From: Leishmania martiniquensis | Taxonomy: Eukaryota > Euglenozoa > Kinetoplastea > Trypanosomatida > Trypanosomatidae | Reading direction: 5' to 3' | Assembly (NCBI RefSeq): GCF_017916325.1 | Contig: NC_090164.1 | Location: 665,501 to 729,500, forward strand | Length of the DNA: 64,000 nt | Shown: piece by piece, positions 42,838-53,000 of the stretch | How the letters are laid out: the number at the start of each line of letters is the position of its first letter | How positions within the stretch are numbered: position 1 is the first letter of the stretch | Made by a program: the position numbers and the translations under genes | Notes under the pieces: model-generated | What the model saw: only the letters and a program-made list of their open reading frames with translations | The model's database searches: none | What the model was told of the DNA's origin: nothing

Positions 42838-44531
42838 TTTCAATGACCGATGCAATGGGAAGTGGGTGCTCACTGGTCTCACTTCTTCACGGTTCGTGCT
42901 AGGCAGACCCGTACGCCGCGCCAATTCGTGCTCGCGCGTCTCTGTGTCTTGGCTTGCTCTGTTCCCCTCACAAACCCTTAGCCCCCCTCCGCCGCCTTCG
43001 TGCTTTTTGCTGTGCTATTCGCGCTTCTGCTCCCTTCAGCTGTGAATCACTGCTCGCCTACCGGAGAAGGGAAGGGGAGAGGGAGGGCCGGGAGGGAGTT
43101 GCGCGTTTCTTGTGCTGCCTTTTTTCTCGGATGGCTCACGCTGTCTTACCGCCACTGATGCATACATATATATATATATGTGTGTGTGTCCACGAAAGAT
43201 GCTGGTAGCTGTGCTGCCAGCGCGATCGATGCCTCTGCCACTCGTGACCAATCTACTCGGTGGGCTGTACCCGTGCCCTTCTTCTGTCACGAAAAAAGGC
43301 ACGCGAATACACCTCTGCGCTACCGAGAATACTTCTCTCTCTCCCCTTGTGCTGATCAAGTTCAGCAAGAGTTCGAAGCGCTGTGACTCTGTCCAAGGAT
43401 GTGAGGGGGAGAGAATAGCCAACGAACTAACTATATATATATATATGTGTGTATGTAAATATATATATGAGCCTGTCTGACCGAAATGGAGGTCAAAGAT
43501 TGAAGGGTGGGGCGGCGTTGGGGGAGCGCTTGGAAAAGCCAAGACCGACGCCAAACTGCCAAGGCGGAGGAGACACCGCGCAGGGAGGGAAGTCAATATG
43601 ATGAAAGGCAATGAAGAATAAGGCAACGTAAAACAAAAAGCGGCACAGCTTTGCAGTGACACAACGGCGTTGCACCACCCAATAGAACACAACCGTCCAA
43701 GGTGGTCCGTGCGTGTTACGGGAAGGGAGGGGAGGCAGCAGGTGTGGTGAAACAGAGGATACAGGCGGCTGCACGGAGGGTAATGAGGCGCATGTGCGTG
43801 CGAGGGTGAGGCTGGGATCAAGAAGGTCATTTGGGGCGAGGTGAACGCATGAGAAGAGCGGCATGGGAAGGGTGGCATGTGCTGCGAGGCCCTTACACTA
43901 GGAGGGCTCATTCCGAGCGTCAGGAAGGCATGCGCGTAAATGCGCACGTATTACGAAACGGGTGCAGATGCGAGGCGCAGAGACGTAAGGCAGCCGTACG
44001 TGCGCAGCTCATCAGTGGTCGACTTGAAGCCATGGATTCCCTGGCCATGGCGAACTTCTATGAGCGACTTCCACCTCCCCCCTCCTACATACACAAACAG
44101 GCGTTGGGATCGACAGGAATCGACGGCCCACGGCGCGATTCCTTTCTGAACGAAGAGAGAGGGGGGAGGAACTGCTTTGCGATTTACCAACTCAGTGCGC
44201 ATTCTGCTGGGCACCAGGCAGCGCATATGTGCATGCAGAAGATCGACGAAGGACGCACACGTCCACAGACAGAAAAGCCACAGACGTGCAGAGAAGCGTA
44301 CGGCATACGCTCGAGGTGTCTGCCACCGTCAAACGGCAGGAAATGTGCGTATCCTCTGCCACAGCTATGAGGAAGAAGCTCTATCCAGAGACACAGCTGT
44401 GCGGATGTGAGAACCAAGGAGGAGCGTCCAACACCACCACCAGCAGCGGTAGACCTTTTCGAGCACAGACACGCAGATGCGCGCGCGAGCAGAAGACAGC
44501 GTAGCCATAGAAGGGGGTGAGAGGCGCACTG
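42838..44531. other. Intergenic region between the SYS1-like and TM9SF genes
   Basis: No gene seen. The part near 42838 should be the 5' UTR of the TM9SF gene, with its candidate splice acceptor near 43057. The part near 44531 should be the 3' UTR of the SYS1-like gene. AT and GT runs lie at 43164-43190 and 43430-43470. Confidence 0.6.
43057..43100 (-). promoter_or_regulatory. Candidate trans-splice acceptor for the TM9SF gene
   Basis: The plus-strand purine run at 43062-43100 is a long pyrimidine tract on the coding strand, and the first AG after it lies at 43058-43057. That predicts a 5' UTR of about 220 bases before ATG 42837. It is inferred from the tract-plus-AG rule only. Confidence 0.4.
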
Positions 44532-45668
44532 TTACACCGCCTTGTGCTTGTGTATCACTTCCTCTGAAGGGCGACTCCCGTCCACTGCAATGGCCTTGAC
44601 ATTGTTTGTGCTTGGCGCAGGCGCGGGAAAACGAGCGCGGCCGGCGGCGTCGTGAGGGCTGCCGTTGCCATGAGCATCAGCGCAGCCGCCGAGAGCGTTC
44701 GGCCGCGGCGTCTCGCGAAAGATGACGCGCATCTCCTCGCCGATCAAGTCATCTTCGCCGCGGCAATCCTTGAGCCACATTGTCGTCGTTGGCGGTACCC
44801 CCGCTCCGGTAGCCGCCGCACCGCCGCCAGATAAGCGAACCTCCTGCAACTCCTTCCGCCGGCACAGAACGTAGGTTGCGGCGTACATGACCGACATTCC
44901 CAGCACGCACGACGCCCACCAACGTAGGCCGCCGCCGAGCAAGCGCTGAAGTATGATGTTCGTTAGGAGCCAGTACGAGACGTAGATGGTCAATACGAAG
45001 TCCAGCACAAGCTTGCGACGTTGCAGGAGCGCCGCTAGGGGGTATGCACACAGAAGCGCCGCGAACAGGTGCTGAAGGTAAAACCGGCTCTCACTCTCGC
45101 CGCGCAGCCGCTCAGCGATCGGATCGTCGTCTTCGGGGAGGGCGATATCCTCGCCCAACAGGCCATTTGGAAAGGCCTCGAGATGTGCCAAAGTGGGGGC
45201 CTTCTGACCCTCCGCCGTGGAGCCACGACGCAAGCCAAGAGGTTCTGCAAAGAGGGACGCCAGAGGCACGTGAAAGCAGTAGCTGAGCAGCTCCAAGAAC
45301 GACAGCGACGCAGCTGGTGGCCCCGTTGTCCGTACCTCCAAAAAGAGTGCGTCTTCTCTCGGCAGGTCCAACACGTTGGCGCCTCGGCTTACCACTTTGC
45401 GGAGCTCATAGAGTGGCTGCAGCGCTTGCTGCGCCGTATCCTCGGGCGCAGTATACGGCCTGCCCTTTATGCCCGGCAACATCAGCCCACCTTTGGCGAT
45501 TGGCAGTGCTCTTGTCTCTGCGCTCGCGGCAGCGCCCATCGACAGCTCCGCCATCCCGAGCACCACACGAGCCACGCCAAGCATGACGAAGAACAGGCTC
45601 ACTGCATGCAGCATTTGTAAAAGGAGGAAAGTAGGGTTGCTGATGGTGCGGCCCAGCCCAATCGCCAT
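44532..45668 (-). CDS. SYS1: SYS1-like Golgi membrane protein, with large inserts
   Basis: This gene encodes 378 residues from ATG 45668. SYS1 is a four-pass trans-Golgi protein that recruits the Arl3/ARFRP1 GTPase. The first membrane segment (about 12-40) is preceded by NPTFLLLQML, like the family start. The last three are at about 197-215, 219-241 and 249-269. The strongest match is RRKLVLDFVLTIYVSYWLL, then GLRWWASCVLGMS, then YVLCRRKELQEV, which follows the order of LDF, WW and a C-terminal Cys-x-x-Glu-Leu-like end in SYS1. Typical SYS1 is about 150-160 residues. The extra length comes from a hydrophilic insert between segments 1 and 2 (about 43-196) and a C-terminal tail (280-378). The inserts suggest a trypanosomatid-specific form. 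Confidence 0.78.
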   Translation of the reverse strand: MAIGLGRTISNPTFLLLQMLHAVSLFFVMLGVARVVLGMAELSMGAAASAETRALPIAKGGLMLPGIKGRPYTAPEDTAQQALQPLYELRKVVSRGANVLDLPREDALFLEVRTTGPPAASLSFLELLSYCFHVPLASLFAEPLGLRRGSTAEGQKAPTLAHLEAFPNGLLGEDIALPEDDDPIAERLRGESESRFYLQHLFAALLCAYPLAALLQRRKLVLDFVLTIYVSYWLLTNIILQRLLGGGLRWWASCVLGMSVMYAATYVLCRRKELQEVRLSGGGAAATGAGVPPTTTMWLKDCRGEDDLIGEEMRVIFRETPRPNALGGCADAHGNGSPHDAAGRARFPAPAPSTNNVKAIAVDGSRPSEEVIHKHKAV

Positions 45669-47380
45669 CGTTGCGCTGCCCCAGAGGGGGCCCTCAAGAA
45701 GGTGGCAAAGGGCCCTGCACGCCCTGGTGTGGGTATCGGATGGCGTGTAGCCGCAAGAGAGGGTCTTCGTCTACGTCAGAGGGAGCGGAAGGCAACGCTG
45801 TTTGTCAAGTCGCGCGAACGGCGAAGCAGTGCGGCCTAGAAGCGAATAAGCACACACACACACACAAAAGCAGAGCCGAGAAGAAAGATGAGAGATGTGC
45901 AGAGGCCTTTCGTCTGTATGTGCGCGCATATAGCAGTGCCCTTCACGACGCCACACGCGCTCATGCGCACAAAGATTGAGAGCAGTAGGGCAAGGTGCGC
46001 AAGCAGTGGCAGCGGTGGTCAGGCCTGCACAAAGCAGATTGAGTGACGTACGATTGCAATCGAGGAGGAAAGGAGCTAATGTGCAATGGTCTATATCACA
46101 GAGTCCCGCGTTCGCGTATTTACGTTTGGCGTGCGCACGTGTAGAGAGGGTTGACTGCGTGTCTGGGAAAGATCAATGGCAGACGTGCCTGCAGAGGTGG
46201 CGATAATGATGCAGAGGCAAGAGAGAGAGGGGGGAGAAGAACCGCAAAGGGCCATCACAGACCGGGCGGCCGTGGCGCCCTCGTGAGGTGGGGCCGGCGG
46301 TGGAGAATGTTTAGGGACGAGGAGAGGAGAGAAGCAGGAGCACGTCGAGTTGCGGCATCGGCGATCCACCCAGAAGAGCCACATGTAGTACGACCCGCGT
46401 CGAAAACGAAAAAAAAAAAGGTCCGCTGCCGCGGTGTGTGCATGCGTGCAGAGAGGCAATCCACCAAGGGCGGAAAAATGGGGCATGCCGCGTAGCCATC
46501 GTAAATGATGGAGAGGAGACGGGGATGGGCGGGGCGGCAGCTCGGCCATCGCAACATGTGATTCCTTCACCTTTCATCGGGGTCGCTTTGCCATCGCTGT
46601 GCATGTAAACCAACATCGTGAGGTGAAAGAGAGCCGTTGCAGCAGTTGAAGGAAATGTATAACGGCAGCGGCCACGCGCACCGACAGAAACCTACAAAGG
46701 CGTCCAACTGCGCCAACGCACGTGGCACGAAGGTCGGCACCTCGTCGCCAGGTAGACGATGCCGCATCCCCTCATTGTTATCCACCTCACCTGCAATGAC
46801 GGAGGTGACCTCCCTGGGGGGAGGGGGGAGGAGGAATCTGTCCGCGAGCAGGTAGCTCGCTCTTTGTCAGAGTGCCCATTTTTTACTGGTGCGCAGTGAT
46901 GGGCTTCGGCAACTCTCTGAAGAGGGCCAACCGCTCTCTCGCAGTGGCCTGTGCTCCATCGCGCACTCACATGTGCCCCTGCACGCAGGCGCGGAACGCC
47001 TCTTTGGTTGTGGGGTCCCAGGCTAGTCGTGCACAGTCTGGCTGCGACTCACGAGTGTAAGTGTAAAGGCCCCAGCGCTGCGTCAACGCCTCTTTTCTCC
47101 AACTGCAGTATTCGTCCACGCATAAGAAGCTCACAGCTTCAGAAGCTTGCTGTTGTTGGTAGCACGCGAGCTTTTGTCGCCACAGCCACGTGTACTGCCC
47201 ACTCGCGCCATGACGCAACTGCCGCTCCACGAAAAAGAGCGCTTCTCCACGCGCACTAACACCGCCGGGAAAACGGATGTAGCCGGTTCAAAAAGGGGCC
47301 ACTCTGTATCCGCCAGCTTCACTGAGCAGCTGTCCTCAGGGCATCCGTGGCGCACCCATAGCTCTGGAAACGGCGAGGTT
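45669..47380. other. Intergenic region upstream of the SYS1-like gene
   Basis: No gene seen. It has a CA run (45851-45866), a poly-A run on the plus strand at about 46408-46420, and purine-rich plus-strand blocks (46213-46240, 46313-46338) that are candidate pyrimidine tracts for the SYS1-like transcript. Confidence 0.55.
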
Positions 47381-47785
47381 TCACAACTTCGCATAGAAAA
47401 TGTCGTATGCCGCCGCAAAGCAAAGGCCACCCACAAGGCACCACAAATAGGCGTGCATGTGGCGAGCGTCGTCGAAAACTTTTCCCTCCGACAGGGCGAT
47501 CACCACGAGCAGCAGCAGCGCACAAAGCGGGTGAGAGCTCCGCCTCTCATCACCGTTCATGTAACCTGCCAATCGCGGCGCCTTCCACCCAATCAGAAAA
47601 GAAAAAGCCTTGTGTTCGCGGGCAAAGTCCCTCGTCACCCTCCAGAAGCCTCCGCCCGCCGCCTCGTCCACTAGCTTTACGTCTCTGAATCGCGGCAGCG
47701 GGAGTGGCGGGAGGGTGTAGGAGAGGAGCCCTGTCCTGTGTGTATGCGGCGTCATCAAGGGTCGGCGCAGCGTCCCCCACAGCAT
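47381..47785 (-). CDS. Possible small membrane protein or gene remnant, 134 residues from ATG
   Basis: The frame is protein-like down to the stop at 47381, with sequence such as FRDVKLVDEAAGGGFW, FAREHKAFSFLIGWKAPRL and two hydrophobic segments near the C-terminus (CALLLLVVIALSEG, then YLWCLVGGLCFAAAYDIF). The first ATG in the frame is 47785 (134 residues), but the protein-like character continues about 55 codons further up, to a TGA near 47990, without any ATG. Another frame upstream (48138-48512) also has protein-like pieces (STVDLFSLYHFIDR). This could be a gene that has lost its original start by mutation or frameshift, or a real small gene with a short N-terminus. No family is recognised. 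Confidence 0.42.
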   Translation of the reverse strand: MLWGTLRRPLMTPHTHRTGLLSYTLPPLPLPRFRDVKLVDEAAGGGFWRVTRDFAREHKAFSFLIGWKAPRLAGYMNGDERRSSHPLCALLLLVVIALSEGKVFDDARHMHAYLWCLVGGLCFAAAYDIFYAKL

Positions 47786-50081
47786 GGGTTGCACAAGCAA
47801 CGCCAGCACAACCCTGACAGGAGATGCACTCGCAAGGAAGCGTGCCCTTAGCCAAGGGAAGTCCCCTATGGCGGGGCGGAGAGGTGAGGAGTTGGACGCG
47901 GCGTCGGGGCGCGCTCGACGACGTAGCAGCAAAGCGAAGAGAGCCGCCGCCAACAGAAACAGCCCTCTGAACTGCCCCTGTTGCTGTCATAGACTTCATT
48001 CAGTCCGCCGCCAGCACCTGAGTCGACCCCGCTGCTTCCCCTCAAGCGCGTGCTTTTTCCACCCGTGCTATTGGCCTACATCGGCCTGCCGGACAGCAAG
48101 CCGCTACTGTAGTGCCGCCGAGGTTGTGGCAGCCGCATTAGCGCCGGCTCTGCACGAGGCTGTAAAGAGCGCAGCTTGCTCCCACATGATGCTCCGCCGC
48201 AGAGGCGGAGGGGACGCTTGTGCGGTCAATGAAGTGGTAGAGGCTGAAAAGGTCGACCGTGGAGATGCTGCTGCCGAGGCGTTGAGCGACAAGGGGCGCC
48301 TGGCCGCCAGAGCTATGCTGGGCCCGGTTGGGTGCAGAGTGCTCTCCACGAGAGGCGCCACTACCCCCCACACGTACTCGCCGAACTCCTGCGTGTCGCA
48401 TCACAACCGCAGAATACGGCACACGTTTCAGTGGGTGAGCTAGGCGTCGGCCAAAGCGCTGAAAGGACACTGCGCATGCGTCAGCGCGAAGACCGACGCA
48501 TGCGCATCTCAAAAGCAGTCAATCCAGCAAGTGACCAGTATCACAGGGCGGAGCAAGAGGTGGCTGCACCAGCCCCGAGTGCTTGAATAAGCGATGAGGT
48601 GCTCCTCCACAAGCGCAAAGTCTGTGGGCGGCAGCTTTGCGAGAGGAGGATTGGTGAAGAGGGCGGGAGGAAGGGGAGGGGGAGCACGGCAACCCTAGGA
48701 AACGCACCAGTCTTCTCTGTCGCCTCAGCAACGGAAGAGGCGATACAGGGCGGCGCAAGAGGCGATGTTGCAGGTATGATAGAAGGTATCGTACCGCTTA
48801 GTCGGCGAGAGGCAGAGAAAGAGGGAGTGCGAAAGCCCCTTGGGTTCGTCGACGGGGAGGCAGAGCGAAGAGACCGACAACAACTCCCATGGCAGATGTA
48901 AGAAAAGCGCGACCAGGGCGGAGGAGGACAAAGGGGTGCATGGGCCGATGGGGAAGGGGGGGGCGGGCGGGCACAGAGAGGCTTGGCGCTTGCAGGTGCG
49001 CGTGCGCATGTGTGGGCGTGAGCACCCGATGTTGCAGTCGTTGCCTCTGGCAGTGACTCCATGTACTCCCCTACACATGAATCGCAATCAGCATCGTCGC
49101 CGTGTGGCGCGCAGCCCTCGCTTTACCGAGCGTGTAAAGAGGGCAGGGGGAAGCAAGTAAGGAAATGCGCGCATGTGCGTGCCGCCGCCCAGAACATGTC
49201 GCAGTCACACAACGGGCACTTTCGATGCACACGTTAATGGAGCTATGCGGAAGGGCATGCACGAAGCAGCGCATAGCAGCCCCGGACAGAAACGAATGCA
49301 GCCGCAGCAGCAGCGGAGGAGAGAGAAACGGCCAGGGAGAGTGTGCAAAGGTGGCGCCTATAGGAAAAGGTCGAAGAGACTTGAGCTTTGTGCGACCGCT
49401 ACCAGCGCATGTGTCTGTGCCACAGCACGAGACACCCCTCTCGTTGATATGTAGCCGCGAGCATCGCTCTGGGTCCGCGCGCCGCCCACGCCACAATCAT
49501 CTCAAACGGCTCCAGGGGCTCCGCAGCATGTATCACGAACACAAACAGAAAGGAAGAAGGCGGCCTGCTGGGCCGCCTTGAGGCTGTCACGCTGCCGACA
49601 GTACTCGCACGAGAGAGATCCGAGCGAGGCGTCGGGACGAAGGGGAGGCCGGGGGCCCCGAGAGATCGAAGCTGTCGCTGCAGATCGAGATTCAGTGGCG
49701 CTTATGCGAGAAGTCAAAGAGCAGCGCGCATTCCCACCCTCACGTGCGCGGAAGCGCGTCGATGCTTGTCAAGTTTCTGCCCTGGTCGTTCCCCCTTTCC
49801 CTATCCCCCTTTCGGATGCCTTTCGTCGCTCCCATCAGCGTCGCAGTTCGTGGGAGAGGGAGTATGGGGGGGGGGGTAGCGCAACTGTATGAGGAAGAGG
49901 CGCAAGATGACTGGCGATTGCGCTGCAGTTCATATCGGCGCATGCACGCGCACCTGCGTGCCCGCTGGCGAAGCAGCGAAGGACGACGATAGGTACTCGA
50001 AGGGGACGTAAGACGAGAAGGGCGTTCTTCTCTCTGCTCCATTAGCAAGTCTTTCCCCACGCTTCCCCATTGCAGTTTCCA
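47786..50081. other. Intergenic region upstream of the possible small membrane protein
   Basis: No confident gene. The interval 47786-48512 has scattered protein-like minus frames that may be remnants of the same gene as 47381-47785. The interval 48640-49000 is purine-rich on the plus strand. The part near 50081 should be the 3' UTR of the giant dsRBD-repeat gene. Confidence 0.45.
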
Positions 50082-53000
50082 CTACACTGCTTCCTCGCCG
50101 CGACTCGCCGCATCCGCGGCGGTGCCCACAGCCAGTCTGAATAGCTCTGAGATGGCGTTCCGTTCCTCTGGCGAGAACGGGGTCGTCGCCTCCACACGTG
50201 AGCGCAGATGCGCAGAGATTCCTGACAGCAGTGGCACAGAGGTGTGACGGTTCACAAGCAGCGGCACCGTTTCTTGAAAGGCCGTCATTAGCATGGGCAG
50301 GTTTTCGTCAACCGCCCGGAGTGCGCCACTAACGACCGTGTCATCTGTCTTAGCGGGTGTGGAAGAGTGCAATGGCAGCGATGCAGACCGTGTCGGTGCC
50401 GCCGCAACTAGCGCTGCGGCGAGCGGTGAGACGCACGTCCCGAAGACGCGGACGTACTGGCCAACGTCGACATCGCCGTCATCATCGAGGTCGTCGCGAT
50501 CCTCCTCCTCCTCGCCATCCTTCACAGCTTCGGCAGCGCCTTTTTCGCCGTCGTTGCTTGTCTGCGCAGTGGAGTCGTCATCCTCTGCGGCACGCGAGAC
50601 GCTCCATGATGCAGATGCTCTTTCCTGTTCAAGCGTCGTGGCCACCAGTGCCGCCTTGGGGTACGCATAGCACCCAAAGGCTGCAAAGCATGTCGTCATC
50701 GCAGAGATCGCCTTGGCCGGTTCGACTTGTGTGGGGTTGCTAGTACTCAAGCGCACGGCTGCGTAGTGGGCAGATCGTCTGCTCTGGAAGATGAGCGGCT
50801 CCATCGGCGCCCTCGGTTCAGCCAAAGACCCATAGGCGCTGTCACCACCGGCCTCCTCTGCGTCGGCGCCTCTCTCAACGCGAACGGCGCGCACCCACAC
50901 CGCGTGAGGAGCAGCTGACGCGGACACCGCGCACTGCAGAAGTGGGCGCAAAGTGCCACGCTGTGTCGCTGTGAGGGCGTCCGGTGAAGTGGATGATTGA
51001 CCGCTCACATCTGTCTTCTCCAGGCACGCGCTCCACGCCGCTAGGGACTGCAGCCACGGCAGAGGTGACGCCCCCTCCGCCTCGGCAGCGGCGGAGGCTT
51101 CCATCCACAGATCCTTGAGTCGCTGCTCCACTTCCGACGCGTAGCGGAGCACCGTCTTGGGCAATGGGGGGACTGTCGCGTCCAGCGAAGCCAGCACAGC
51201 CTCTGTCACGTCCACGCTGACGTATGGCACCGAGCGCGAGCTCGGCGGTGGCGGCGTCGGTGCCGACGCAGCGCTGCTACCGGCAGCCGCATGGGACAGC
51301 TGTTGCTGGTCGTACCACTCTAATGTGTGCTCAGCACACGCCACCAGCGCCGCCGCTCGCACCGCCCAAGGAACGCATCCCAACAGCATCCCCATGAGGA
51401 TCAAGTGAGCCAGCTGCAGCGGTAGCTCACGGTGTCGTTCAACCAGCCTCGTCATGCTTGGAGGTGCCTGCCCCACAGCAGCGCCCTTTCGCTTCTCCTC
51501 GCCTTCCGTCACGTCAGGCAGCTCGGGAAGGCAACGGCATAGGACCGCCAGTGCGCCAGCGAGCGGCGTGGGCACCCCTGGAGAAGGAGGGCGCGAAGTC
51601 GCATCCTGCTCCTGCCATGCCATCCTCGCCCGAGGCGCGGCGCGGGCGAGGCCGTAGCTCGTAAGAAGGGACACGAGCGTCGAGGGAAGGCACTTGGGCT
51701 GGGCTCGAACACTTTCTGTCTCACCCTCTGTCGCGACCGCCGATCCTCCGGCACCGCTGGCGGAGCCGACCCACCTCTGCAGCGCCTCAACGCACCAGCT
51801 CGTGTAAAAGGAAACTGTTTGTTCCTCATGGGGAGTGAGGGCGGTCCACCGCGCGGTGAGATGCCCAACTTCGAGAGGCTTGATAGGCTGCGCGGTGCGT
51901 GTGCTTTTGTGGGCGTCGCACACTTGCGCATGCAGTCGATGCACCACCTCCTCAGGGTCGGCCAGCACCCGAAAAGAAGGGATGTGCAGCTGCGGCTGCT
52001 GCGACAGAAAGCGGTGAAGTCTCTGCATCGTCGGTGCGCGCTGGACATCGCTGAGCAGCTGCCGAAGCGCTTTGTGAACAGAATCGGCCGCGGAGGCGGT
52101 GGTGGCGGGATCGGTAGTCTCGCACGCAGCATGATACAGCACCTTCTCATTACCATCACAGAGCTGCGTGATGAACGCGACACCTTCATAGGAGATAAGA
52201 GGACCGGCCGGGCCGTGCGCAGGGAGAGCCGGCGTTAGCTGCGAGATCGCTGCTGCCGATGAGTCGTCTGCGCGCGCGTGTACATTGCCGAGCTCCTCTG
52301 ACGGCGAATCCAACCTTCTCATCTCTACGCGCACGCACAAGGGCGGGTTGTGCATGGCGGCCCACATCCGAAGCAACCACAGACAGCCATGCGGCGTTAT
52401 TTGATTCCTCACACTGTCGTAGATGCACAAGGTGCGCTGCTGTCCGTCCCACCAGCTGCGGCGCGGCGTCGGCACACTGCTGCTGTTTGGGCGCACGACC
52501 AAGAGAAGGAGCTGAATGCCATGCTCGTAGGCACGGTAGCGACTCTCCGCTGGCGTTACGTCGCTGACGCCGCGCATCGTGTACGGCGTGCCGACAAGCT
52601 CCTTGAATGTCACGAAACGCCGCTCGTTCGGAGAAAGAGCCACCGCCTGTGACGGCGTGTCCTCTGTGGGGTCAGGCAGTCCAGCCATCCGGCACAGCTC
52701 AAGCAGTCGGCGCCGGGCAAACTTATCGCTCGGCATCTTATCGGCCATCTCTAATGCGGCGTTCTCGGCCACAAGGTTTGAGCGAGGTACCCTTGGGTGC
52801 ACTGGAGCGCTGACTGCCTCCTTCACCCATGTCTCACTGATGCGCGTCACGTACGACGCACAGTGGTGCACAAAGATGCCCCACAGGGCGAGCACCTTTC
52901 GGTCTCTCAGGCAGGGTAGTTTTGGTACATCTGGGGGCTTTTCTTTGGCAGCGGCGCACGTTGCGAGATAATAAAGCCCCGGTGGAGACGGCGTGTCCGT

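Noticed and set aside
50293..50670. Plus-strand open frame inside the giant gene
   Set aside because: It is an antisense shadow of a Glu/Asp-rich coding region and reads as Ser runs.
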